Part shown: positions 42,111 through 52,879 of the stretch, piece after piece
Position numbering within the stretch: position 1 is the stretch's first letter
How the letters are laid out: the number at the start of each line of letters is the position of its first letter
Assembly: GCA_023052935.1 (NCBI GenBank)
Contig: CM041298.1
Span: 20,370,871 to 20,434,870, forward strand
Direction: 5' to 3'
From: Piezodorus guildinii
Taxonomy: Eukaryota > Arthropoda > Insecta > Hemiptera > Pentatomidae
Length of the DNA: 64,000 nucleotides
Program-made: the position numbers and the translations under genes
The notes under the pieces: model-generated
The model's database searches: none
What the model saw: the letters and a program-made list of their open reading frames with translations, nothing else
Told to the model about the DNA's origin: nothing

Positions 42111-43490
42111 TTATTCCGAAAAATATAAAGTTTTTATTGAAATCATCTTTAAAAACAACAACGAGTTTATTTTACAACCCAGTAGTAAAAATGTTGAACT
42201 ATTTCAGATAAAGCAACTTCTATCGCAGAATATAATAACCCTTAGGTGCTTCCAGGCTTCTTAAAAGATACCTTTTAAATTAGCAAAGTCTAATTCTAAG
42301 TCTGTTTACTGTAATTTTATCTTTAAGTGATGTTCTAGAACTCGTTTTCCATGTTTGGCATATATTATAAAAAGTAATTTCTGAATTCATTTATACTTAA
42401 TTAAATATTTTGCACTTCTTAAAAACTTCGTCTTCATGACGTATTTCAGTAATAGCTTAATTGGAGGTTTTTAGCTCATGTCTTATTAATTAATTATTTA
42501 AGAAGGTTAAATCGACTATCTCGTTGTGAGAGCCTTGTAGGATACTTTGTAAGTTGCTCTTCAATATTAAATTCCCGGTAAGAGATCCGTTATGCAGGCT
42601 ATTATATTATTAAGGTCACACGAGGCTTGGGTGTATAAAGGCGATGATGGGTCTTTCAATTAATAAATTGTTATTTAGTTACTATAGAATTAGAGGTTTT
42701 AATTTTAAACAATGTAAAGATTATTAATTGAGGAAGAAATGCTTTATAAAATTCTTGGAAGGTTGCGATGTTCTATATATATATATTAATTCTTAAACTG
42801 AGCCTCAGCCACTAAATTTCATCCTATATTACCCACCACATCTCTATATATAAAATTATAACGCGTTTTTGGTTAACGCTAACTCCTTTTAAACCACAAG
42901 ACGCATTTTGGCACGGTTTTCATCATCATCTAGGTTATTCTTTCCTGAAGGCTTATAAGTAAAATGGAATGCAATTTAGCTTTTCTTTTAACGGGAAAAA
43001 TAATTTTTCTGTAACCAAGTCGTCAAAAAATCATTACTGAAATATAAGTAGTATCATATGCGTATTATATACCGTTGGAAAGAGCAAGAATTTGGAAAAG
43101 TTAATATGCAATAAAAGAAATCATTCGAGTTGATATCAGTTTTTCTTTATTCTTTCTATGGGCTAGTTGCACCAACCCAGGTAAAAGTGCGGTAAGGGTA
43201 ACCTCCGTTGAAGTAAGCCATTGCCCGTTGCACCACCTAGGGTAGGGATGCTGAATCCACGGTAAACTTTACTGGGCAAGGCTCACCGTTTAACCTCCAG
43301 TAAAGAGATAACCATCTTAGGACTTTTAAAGTAGTATCAATTTTGTTTTATGTAATTGTTTTATCTGCTACTATTTCAAAGAAATGGATTTGATTAACAT
43401 TGAACACTTAACAAATGAAGAAGAATATATTATTATTTTTTTATAAATTAATTAATTATATCATTCACTATTATAGAAGAGTATATCATA
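42111..43490. other. Mostly unassigned AT-rich DNA
   Basis: At 43158-43310 a GTTGCACC word recurs in a GC-richer patch (GGGCTAGTTGCACCAACCC, then CCGTTGCACCACC). It recalls ends of some insect DNA-element MITEs but has no matching inverted partner. 42835-42960 begins TCTCTATATATAAAA, a look-alike of Helitron 5' ends, again without support. Confidence 0.3.
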
Positions 43491-43636
43491 TGATCATATC
43501 GATTGGAACGATCTCTTCCTTATTTTGTTCATCCTTATATCTGATCATCCTTAGATCTCTTCCTTATTTTGTATCCTTTTATAAAAGGATACATATGAAC
43601 AAAATAAGGAAGAGATCGTTCCAATCGATATGATCA
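43491..43636. repeat. Inverted repeat with 42-bp arms
   Basis: 43491-43532 and 43595-43636 are exact reverse complements, starting TGATCATATCGATTGG. The spacer contains a second copy of GATCTCTTCCTTATTTTGT (43554-43572) and a smaller palindrome around TTTTATAAAA. Confidence 0.85.
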
Positions 43637-44439
43637 AAAATTAATTAATTTGTCGTTATTATTTACTAAAGGTATTTTAATTTTTGTTTTATTTTCGTAA
43701 AATTTTAATAAACATTTTCATTTTATAACTTTATAATTACGGTTTTATTATGTATTCCATTGAAATTGATCCTCTCTAAATAATTGACAATTTTTGGTTT
43801 TGTAAATATAAGATATTTAAGTTTTTATCATTATTAATAGTTCTTTAGTGATTCCTAGGCCTATAACTTTTTTAAGTCAGTTAAAAATCCCACTATATTC
43901 CTCTTAAAAATAAGTTGTCTACATTCTGTATGTGGAGGATGATTTTCAGTAGTTTCCATATCAGTTTTTGAAGATTTTGTATACAAATGATTGATTTTTC
44001 ATTAACCAATTGATTTTATTATTAATGCATTTAAATGTAGACTAGAGACAAATATCTCCTAATTGAACAATCCAATCTTCTTTATTCTATATCTGTTATT
44101 AGCATTATTATGAAATTCATACAAAACTAGTGACTGCCTTTTTTTTTTTTTTTTTTTTTTTTGAGACCATTGAGTTCATTGAAAAATCTATTATATTATT
44201 ATTTGTAACAATCACTTAGTTTCATCCGCTTTTCATTCCTCTCTATTTTTTTTATACCCTCTGGTCTTATTATTTTACACAATATACAAAATACGATATG
44301 TACATATATAACAGGATATTTTTCCTATTACCCGAAGGTATTTCTATATTTTTAGGTGCACTGCATGCACTTTTAACATTTCAAGGGCCTTTTTATGCCT
44401 TTATTTATACAATTGCAAAATGGGAGGAACTTTAGGGTT
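43637..44439. other. AT-rich, nothing recognised
   Basis: It includes a 23-base T run at about 44140-44162. Confidence 0.4.
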
Positions 44440-44600
44440 TTGGTAATAAATTGAGTTCAGACATAGGGGTTTTTGATTGAGAATGATTGGTAAAGATGGG
44501 TTCCTAGGAAGTATTGCATTCGGAAATTTGGGTAAAGCCACTTCAACTCGGCGTACCAGGTGGGGACCTGAGAGTGCCTGAGGATTCCCAAGATAAATCT
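44440..44600 (-). mobile_element. CR1-like LINE fragment
   Basis: Short match to the CR1-like C-terminal coding region (the block with CCTAGGAAGTATTGC and AAAGCCACTTCAACTCGG, compare 53725-53790 and 47820-47870). Heavily decayed. Confidence 0.5.
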
Positions 44601-45404
44601 AATAATGGTAATAGTGAACATAGAATATACTTTGAAAATTGTTTACACTAAAGGAAAAAACCTTTTTTTACTCCAATATAATAAATACAGCATTATATCA
44701 ATAATAATTCTTGGGTTCATCAGTGATAATTACTTACCACACAAGAATTATTAAGCATTACTGAAAATTCATACTACAACCCATTAAAATCTGTGTGTTA
44801 AATTACCACTCTACCGGACGTTAAGTAACAAATAGTGATATAATGAACAATGACACGAAAATTTCAGTACATTATAAATTTTTTTTCCACTATAAATTTA
44901 GTCCTAGAATTGAGATAACTAATTTCCGGATTGTATTTATCAATATTAAAATAAATTTTAAAAAGTAAATAGAATAAAATTGTGTTGAGTTCTACTGAAA
45001 GCCTTAATTTCACCCCTCAGCCATTGGGAACTAAGCAAGCCCTACCACCACATAATACCACTTCCCTTAAAAGTCAAGCCCATTATATGGATGTGATAAA
45101 TGGACGCCCGCTCAATACATTACTTAAAACTTTTTTCATGTATGTTAAAGTTCCCCTAATCGAAGTCTAGAAAAGCCTCCAGGCCTGGAGAAAATAATTT
45201 TTATATTTTCCCAGCTTGATAATAAATGATTCTTTGCTAATTGAATTATAGCGAAGCTCTTATTAACAGAACTTTTTATTTTTATTGAGGGTCTGCCATC
45301 CTTATTCGCTGTCATAATGGACTATATTCCGAAACTTTTCTTCATGTAAGAAAACAATGTATATATATATATATACAAGAAATTAATTCATCGACCCTTT
45401 TTTT
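44601..45404. other. No recognised feature
   Basis: A 62-codon plus-strand ORF (44982-45170) has no recognised motif. A short (AT)n run lies at 45360-45375. Confidence 0.4.
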
Positions 45405-45734
45405 TATATTATAATTTTGTTTTAAATAATTCGGGTTTTGGGCCATTAAACCAATACTCCTTCTTAATTTTCTTTATTTTGACGTTTCGATCCTCCGTCC
45501 ATGAATACACATAGGATCCTTTTCACTGCAACAAAGAATTTTATTGAGCACCGGCACACCAAGAGAGAGTGCCCTGTGTTAGCCTGAGTGGTGTGCCGGT
45601 GCTCAATAAAATTCTTTGTTGCAGTGAAAAGGATCCTATGTGTATTCATGGACGGAGGATCGAAACGTCAAAATAAAGAAAATTAAGAAGGAGTATTGGT
45701 TTAATGGCCCAAAACCCGAATTATTTAAAACAAA

Positions 45735-45745
<11 letters not shown>
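45405..45745. repeat. Perfect palindrome, 157-bp arms and 27-bp loop
   Basis: 45405-45561 and 45589-45745 are exact reverse complements by eye, separated by 27 bp. The arm contains CCGGCACACC next to the loop, GGATCC, and GATCGAAACGTCAAAATAAA on the outer half. The last resembles text near the ends of some Penelope-like retroelements, but no coding sequence supports that. Identity of the arms means either a very young structure or an assembly/read artefact. Confidence 0.85.
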
Positions 45746-45817
<72 letters not shown>

Positions 45818-45824
45818 TTTTTTT
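45740..45824. repeat. (AT)n microsatellite followed by a T run
   Basis: About 30 AT units end at 45800 and a 24-25 base T run follows. The tract begins at the outer edge of the palindrome; a shorter (AT)n flanks its other side at 45360-45375. Confidence 0.9.
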
Positions 45825-45937
45825 AAATATTACTAAGATTACGTTCAGGTTATCGATCTTACAACTTAAAACTTTCCTTTCTCGACGCTTGTATGATTTA
45901 GTAGAAAATGATCCATTTACTGCATCCTAAAAAACGT

Positions 45938-46660
45938 GAAAATTTTCGAATTCCAGTTTTAAACTTTAATACACGTTTTAGGGTCTCCAGAGTCCAAATT
46001 ATCTAGTCCCGCAAAAAGGTCTACGTGTGGTAACTCCCGCACGTAAACGAAAAGTAATATGAACCTGAAATTCCATATTTAAGACAGACATACGCCCGAT
46101 ATGTTACAGAAACATTTTCATCAAAATCAGCCAACCAGAATAGCAACTATGTACCATGCATTTTGCACCTTTTTACGATTTTATCAAAAACAACTCTAAA
46201 ACGGTTCCGACGATTTAGATTAAATCCGCTATATCTATGTAAAATTTGATGGGCTTTAATATCATGAAGGTTTCATTCTGATTGAAATAGTCTGACAGGG
46301 CTTAAATGCCAATATTGCAATGTTTTCTTCCTAAACTAAATATTCAATACTAAATAATTTTCAAAGATGCTAAAATAATTAATATATATTTTTAACTGAT
46401 TTAGAGACTAAATTTTTTTTATTTTAATAGAACATTAATATAATGATAAAATATACTATTGTATTGTAAAGTCGATTTTAGAGAAATATATTATTTATAC
46501 ACATACCTTGTTAAAGTTAATAAGAGTGACAAAAGGCTATAAAACTAAATGATTATTTGTAGATTATAGATGTAATAATTTTTAATTAGAAAATTTCATA
46601 AAATCAATTTATAATATAGTTTTACCTATAACATTGAAATTCTTCACAATTTACAAGTAT
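45938..46660 (+). repeat. M-family copy, diverged
   Basis: It contains GTGAAAATTTTCGAATTCC, the GGTCTACGTGTGGTAACTCC block, the AAACGGTTCCGACG block and GGGCTTAAATGCC. The 3' part after 46340 is strongly diverged and the terminus is not visible. Confidence 0.7.
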
Positions 46661-46944
46661 AATGTCTGTTAGGCAAATTTTTATAAAAATACAAATTTCA
46701 TTATAAATGATAATCTGAAGAATGAAAAAATAATATAAATAAAAACAATTTTTGTAGAGAAGTTCGGAAAAGGTTATAAGATAAGCACTATTAAAAAAAA
46801 AGGAAAAGGCTCAATAATAATACAAATCGGTTAAGACAGAGCTTTTAAAAATACATGCTTATTCAAATTTCATCTGTCCGAAGGAGGGGCGAGTCCAGTG
46901 TTTTATATGTAATAATTTATAAAATACCACTCAGAATATTGCTT

Positions 46945-47072
46945 GATTGGGGTCACATGTGGTTTTGTGGCTTGGATAACAACCTTATATGCCCAAGGTC
47001 AAGATTTCGAACCCGGCAAATGGTCCTAAACTTGTTCAAAGGGAATAAAAACCTCACCGTTATGCACAATAT
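46945..47072 (+). mobile_element. SINE-A remnant
   Basis: Decayed head and body start: GGGTCACATGTGG, a B-box-like TTTCGAACCC, TGGTCCTAAACTTG and AATAAAAACCTC in SINE-A order. Confidence 0.5.
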
Positions 47073-47162
47073 CATTCATGAAGTCTGGATGATTGGTGGA
47101 AAAGGTTTCGAATCATTAAAAAAATAAAGGATGTTCAAATTTTTCATTCTAGTCACTTATTT

Positions 47163-48230
47163 AATAATAATAATAATAAATTCTTTATCTATTCTGGGAC
47201 AAGTCTCTTCAGAATAATGTTACAGACAAATCAAATTGGAACTTCAGTATCTTAGAGCAATAAATAAAACAAAAATAACAAAGAAAATGAATAATAGTAA
47301 TAAATTAACAGGTAGCTTCTAATAATAAAAAATTAGAAAAACAAATAAAACAAACTAGACAAAACATAAAATATTTAAATATTCATATATACAGGGCTAA
47401 TTAAAATAAATTTACAATGCTTGAGAAAAGTGTGACATAAAATACATAAATGCTTTAATACAATGCATAATAAGATATAGTAAATAATTGTTTTTCGCTG
47501 CTCTATTTATTGATTTTTATTGAAATTTTCTGATTAATTGGAGTTATTTGAGAATTGGATAGACAAAAAGTATTTGAACAAACGGGATTTTGAAGGCCGG
47601 AAGAGTATTGGAGTGACAGATATGAGAAGGAATAGAAATCCATAAGGACGAGGATCGGATAAGGAAAGATCTGTCGAAAGCTGCGGTTCGATGAGGCGTT
47701 ACTACAGGTCCGAAGGTCGCGAACGAGTGTTGCAGGTGTGGACGGAGGATTTAAATGAAAATATATCTGAGATGTAAGATGGACGTTGAGATCGGAGAAC
47801 TTGGTAAAGGAAGGATGCCAGGAGGTACTTAGAACGGTAGGAAGGATAAAGCCACTTTAACTCATCGTAGAATCGGGTTACAGAGGTGTTCCTGGATATC
47901 CCAAAGATGAAACGTATCAGGCAGTTAAATAATCTTTTTAGTTTAGCTTCAAGATCTCCAGAGACACCCGCATACACCGAACAACAGTAGTCAAAGTGGG
48001 GGAATATTAATGAGCAAACCAAGAGCCTACGGGTTTCAAATGAGAGAAGATGACGGTGGTAATTAAGGAGTTTCAGGATGGAAATTGTGCGTCGGGAAAT
48101 TTCTGAAACACGGATTTTCCAGAAAAGAGATTGATCGACAGTTACTCCAAGATTTTTGACGGTTTGGCGGAACTTTATAGGCTGATTATTTAAAAATAGT
48201 GTTGGGATTAGGGAAAGGGTTTTAAGTAGT
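47163..48230 (-). mobile_element. CR1-like LINE, 5'-truncated
   Basis: Minus-strand element ending in a (TTA)n tail (47163-47178) after AGACTTGTCCCAGAATAG. It is the same family as 52880-55075. Coding traces extend to about 48230. Confidence 0.75.
47702..48022 (-). pseudogene. CR1-like reverse transcriptase C-terminal segment
   Basis: The open 106-codon part encodes the post-palm region: LIFPHFDYCCSVYAG, LKRLFNCLIRFIFG, then WLYPSYRSKYLLASFLYQVL. These correspond to blocks in the 53519-55075 copy. The frame ends at 47702, before the usual WNSLPL end, so a stop or shift truncates it. Upstream palm sequence to about 48230 is decayed. Confidence 0.75.
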
Positions 48231-48590
48231 GGATTGGGACCTATTACTATTTAGCATAAAGCGATTGAGATATTGGATGTATACAGAGGAGATACAATTA
48301 TCAATAGGATTTCATAACATTTTGCATGGCAACGAGGACAAGGGATTGAAAGAAGCCATTGAAGAACCATGTCGGAGGTTCGTGCTTTGGAAGACGCTAT
48401 GCATAAAGATGGTTCATTAGTCAAACAAGTCTGTAATTAAGGGCTCGTGTGGACGTCAATCCTCTACCTACGGGCTTTTAATATAGCCCTTCATCATTCC
48501 TAGCCTATAATTACTTTCCTAGATTTTTTAATATTAATTTGAATTAAAAAAAAAATTATCCAAGAAATTTAATTTTTTTTTTTTTATCTA
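48231..48590. other. No recognised feature
   Basis: Short 63-codon plus-strand ORF overlapping the CR1-like end, probably chance. Confidence 0.35.
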
Positions 48591-49605
48591 TCTGTACATG
48601 AAATATATACTAAGGTAAATTATTAAGATTGCGAAAATTTTCGATTCCAGTTAATAACGAAAATACGCATTTTAAGATCCCCTGAGTTCAAATAACCAAG
48701 TGGGTTAAAAATGTCTGTGAACATTCTTAAGAAATTAAAATTTCATATCTAAGACAATCTTACGCATGAGAAACTTTTTCATCGCAATCGGTCAACCAGA
48801 AGATTCACTTAATACGATGCGTTTTCAGCTTTTTTACGATTTTCCAAGAAAAAGTCTTTAACAATTTTGTATATGAATCTCGTAAGAGATATAAAATTTA
48901 ATGGACTTTAGTATCATGTAGGTTTCATTTCGATTGAAATAGCCTGACAGGGCTTAAATGCCAAATGTTCTAATGTACCTTCAATTTTGAATTAGGAAAC
49001 ATTTTTTTTTTTTGTTTATTTACCATGATGTATAATATACCATTATAGAGGGGAGCACGTGGTTGAATGTCTAGCGCGCTAGTCTCGCACGGCAAATGTT
49101 GTGAGTTCAAATCCCAGTCCCCCGAAGAGACTTCTACAACCTCACTCATTGCCTCTCCGCCGTGTATGTTAGACCCGTTAGCCTACTGGTGGCAACTCAG
49201 TATAGGAAAATAAGCGTAGGGAGTGATGACCCTACCATATGCATGAAATTTCATCGAGAAACGTGGTGAGTACATTCTTCCAGGGGATTACACCACGCGG
49301 CCAATGGCCGACAAGATCTATCGCTACCAGATTAAAAAATAATATACCATTAGAAACCTAATGATTTTATGAAAAACAATATTATCTTACACGCAAATAG
49401 TAAAAGTTTTTGGAGTGTGATAAAAAAAGCCGAAAAAACCGATTCTTGTAGATCATAATATAATAGTTTATTTAATAAAACACATGTTTCAAACGAAGCT
49501 CAACGTAATTAGTTATTTACCCTTTTACATCTCTTTATTTGAAAACTCTTAAATTGATTTTAACAACGAAGGTAAGAGACAGTCGTGTGTCGCGCGCACC
49601 GGATT
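48591..49605 (+). repeat. M-family copy interrupted by SINE-B
   Basis: The 5' block (ATGAAATATATACTAAGG, GCGAAAATTTTCGATTCC) runs to 49045 and the remainder from 49339 to 49605 ends in GTCGCGCGCACCGGATTTT. It is diverged but complete in order. Confidence 0.75.
49046..49338 (+). mobile_element. SINE-B, tRNA-derived, inside M
   Basis: A 293-bp element with a tRNA-like head (A box TGGTTGAATGTCTAGCGCG at 49060-49078; B box GAGTTCAAATCCC at 49103-49115), a GC-richer body (CTCTCCGCCGTG, GGCCAATGGCC) and an A-rich 3' end. A perfect 14-bp target duplication, ataatataccatta, flanks it (49032-49045, 49339-49352). Only copy seen in the window. Confidence 0.9.
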
Positions 49606-51512
49606 TTTTTGAGTCTATTGTCACGTTATTTAATAAGAGACAAGTCAATTTTAAAATTGAACGAAAATTCTTAGGTTTTAAGATTCAGTATATTTCTAAT
49701 TTTGACACGGTTTAAGACACCTGGAAATACATGGTAAGATGCTGATAAGAAGACACCAATGCGGGCTCAGAAATGCCTCAATAAAACTGGATACCTCGCC
49801 TCCTGACGACCTTAGCAACCGATTATGTCTTTTCTTTAAATGATGTTCCTCTAATGTGATTATAATTTCAGCTGTCCTTGATACGATACGAAAAATGCTC
49901 AAAACGTATACGGAATCGAACGAAATATACTGCATTTTGTGCAAATGATAGAAGTCATAAACTCCTAAATATTATTTTATTCTAAAATACGAAGTTTAAA
50001 ATCATAACTGTGAACATTTGGTATCAAAAGGAAAAACCTTAAAATCCTGTAACTCTACAACTCATCAAGGGTCTCGAGTTCTGTACTTACAGATTCATAT
50101 TGTATCACGACTAAATCAAAATTATTCACAGGATTTTTCCTTATTTTTTGGGTACTACTTGGGGGCTGGGTGTGCCTTAGGAGGGTTTCCAAAGCTTCAC
50201 ACTCGAAATAAATAAATAAAAAAAATTGCTACAGCCAGGGTTTGAACTCGAGCAGCAATTTTATTTTATAATTTATTTCTTGATGATTCTTTATGAGGAA
50301 CCTTTTTTATGTGTTATGTATTAGTTAAGAAAAAAAATCATTGCTGCTATTGGTCAAAATAAAAAAAATATGACATGCCATTAATTATTTTTGAGAATAA
50401 TTATTCAAAGGTAATTGCTTGCATCGAAATTTGTATTGGAATCATTTCCAGAGGTGATTTCAGTTTTCAAATTTACTGATAAACATTTAAAACCTAAAAT
50501 TGTATATTTATTTTGGACAGAAATATTTATAAATTCATTATGGTTTATCTAAATGATTTTGTTGAAGTGACAAGCGGCTTCTTCTATGTGTTGGCTTTCA
50601 AATCGAGGCTATCTTAATCAACTTTTGTCACCCTCTCCATGTGTAGAGGCATTTCTTTTTTTTTTTTTTTTTTTTTGATTAGCGAAATTATTTTAGACAA
50701 TAGGTATCGTCTTATGGATCGGAAGGTTTTCTCGAATTTTTCTTAAGCTCCGACCTAAGTTATAGGAAACTGGATTTCTAAGAACTACTTAATTGGTTTG
50801 TAAGTGCAGCTGCAAATCGACGCATTTCCCTTCCACAAGAGTTCAAACATTCTGCCGGATATTATTTAAAAGGTTTCTAGAAGTCCTTTTGAAAGTTTTT
50901 TCTGCAGTTCTGTGTAAGTTAATTTTTTTATTTTTTTTTAATATCAGTAGCGTGTGACCTCTTTAAGTTAGTCTACAACTTCCTTTAAATGTATTAATTT
51001 TAATCAACTAGTTTAATTCATATTTACATTCTTTGATCGTCATTTTTTAAAATGTGGCATCCCTTGTGGGGAGCAACGTTGATTAAATTGTTGTGTTTTG
51101 TTTAGTATTTTCATCTTTCAACGCAATGGCTCAGCAATTCTTTACTAGGCCAATTCAAAATAATATACACGAAATATGATTGCTTTCACAAAACAATACC
51201 AACGTTAATAGACAGAAGGAGATTACACCTGCCTTGTTGGGTTGTCGATACCACGTCTTCTGAATTGGATTTCGGGAGCCGTAGCAGGAATTGGAACCTC
51301 TACACCTGAGAGCTAAGAATTGCCTTGTCCCCACGACGTCCTGAATAGCAACTAGTAACTAGATTGCTTCTACTTACTCTGACTTACTACACTTGTCAGA
51401 ATCAATATCATTTCTGTACATGATATAGGGGATTAAGTTGCCAGTAGTCAACAGAGAATATTTGACACGGGCTACGTTTAAATCTCGCACATGTCTCTCA
51501 CTTACCTCCATG
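49606..51512. other. No recognised gene or element
   Basis: Contains an 82-codon minus-strand ORF (49696-49944) and a 65-codon plus-strand ORF (50018-50215), neither recognised. There is a short inverted motif around 50225-50262 (AAATTGCTACAG..CAGCAATTTT) and a T run at 50658-50676. Confidence 0.4.
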
Positions 51513-51516
51513 TTAA

Positions 51517-52394
51517 CCTTTAGTTGGTGAGGTGAAATTTATAGTCAAAATTGGTGAGGTGGAGTCTCTCAGACCCCCATCTCACTTTTTTTTTTCTTTT
51601 TTTTTTAATCCTGAAACATCTAGAATTGTTTATTCTTGTAAAATACGTTAATTAAACGTATTTTCAATAGGTACCATAAGAAAGGATGCTTATAAAATTG
51701 AATAAATGCTTGATATTATTAAATAAATTTTATTAATACTATTTTTTTTTCGGTGTTATATTCTAAGAAATGAAAACATTTGTAGATATAATATATATAA
51801 TATAATATATAAAGAAGTCCTTGTCTTAAAGTTTATTATATTTAATAAACGGAAAATGATTAAAAAAACTGAAACTTATACATTATAAAGAAAGTATAAA
51901 CAGCTAAAATTAGGCACAGTTTTTGCAACAGGAAACCGAACATTGTCCACAAATATTTAGTCCACATTTAATATCAACTATAGGTGACTTCTTATCCTTG
52001 TTTCTTGGACAAAAATAAAATCTCCTTTTCTTCGGACGGGTCTCCTGACTATATTTGTTAGATTCTTCTGGTTTTTATTCCCTAATAATAATTGAGCTTG
52101 AAACCGAAACTCTCGATATTAAATTTAATATTGAATGTCTGATATTTTCTGACCGTTTGGTCATGTTATCCTTTAACAAGGGTGGTCCCAGATTCTTAAT
52201 CAAATAAAAAATGTGAGTATAAAATCACACTGTCTAAAACAATGCCAGATTAAAAAAAAGAAGGATGCTATATAACAGTCACGTCGAGACAGGAAATGTC
52301 AGATTTTCACAAGCCGATCTGATCGGGAAAATGGGATTTACAAAACTTTAAAGAGGCACTGGGGTACTGTAGACCCCACCTCACCAGTTAAAGT
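51517..52394 (-). mobile_element. Decayed piggyBac-like element
   Basis: TTAA (51513-51516 and 52395-52398), the piggyBac target, flanks both ends. The ends are inverted repeats (CCTTTAGTTGGTGAGGTG left; read inward from the right, ACTTTAACTGGTGAGGTG). A Cys-rich transposase tail is encoded inside on the minus strand. At 878 bp it is much shorter than autonomous piggyBac elements (>2 kb), so most of the transposase is deleted. Confidence 0.75.
51910..52074 (-). pseudogene. piggyBac-like transposase Cys-rich C-terminus
   Basis: The frame ending at TAA 51910-51912 encodes ~54 residues. These are a basic stretch (RPKKRRFYFCPRNKDKK), then closely spaced cysteines (KCGLNICGQCSVSCCKNCA). piggyBac transposases end in a zinc-binding Cys-rich domain that recognises the element ends, and position and TTAA flanks agree. 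The catalytic Asp domain is not found between the TIRs. Confidence 0.6.
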
Positions 52395-52398
52395 TTAA

Positions 52399-52728
52399 CC
52401 ATCCGTGAGCGGTGTTTATTTCAGACACGTACATTGTAAGGTGAGGTCTGATCTGACCCGCTACTTTCAGAAATAAGATAAAATGTTTTTTGATAGTTAA
52501 TTTAATAATTTTACGTATTATTTGGTATAATAAACCAAAATAATAGTAAATAACAGAGAAATAACGATTATGATTCATGTAACTGTTCATAAATTAATGA
52601 ATATTGCTTAGGAACAAATAATGGGTTGTTGTTTAGTAATTTCTCTTTCGATTGTATGACAGTCATGACTCAGGGGTACTCCGTACCTCCACGGAACAAA
52701 TAATGTCTAACGGCTAACGAATAACAAT
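52399..52728. other. AT-rich spacer
   Basis: No ORF or repeat recognised outside the neighbouring elements. Confidence 0.4.
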
Positions 52729-52879
52729 AATGATTTTGTTTCGGGATCACTTGTAGCTGGGTGGCTAGTGTAACAGCCTCCCATGCTAAAGGTCACGGGT
52801 TCAAACCCGCAGGTGGTCCTAGGATTTTTTAATGGGAGTAAAAAATCCTTAGTTACGCCGTCCTTCGGAGGGGACGTTA

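Noticed and set aside
42835..42960. Helitron 5' end (TCTCTATATATAAAA)
   Set aside because: No CTRR-hairpin 3' end or Rep/helicase sequence found; AT-rich chance match is likely.
43158..43310. DNA-element end with GTTGCACC words
   Set aside because: Words recur in the same orientation, but no inverted partner or target duplication was found.
45405..45745. Penelope-like retroelement
   Set aside because: Only a GATCGAAACGTC resemblance; no GIY-YIG or reverse transcriptase coding sequence.
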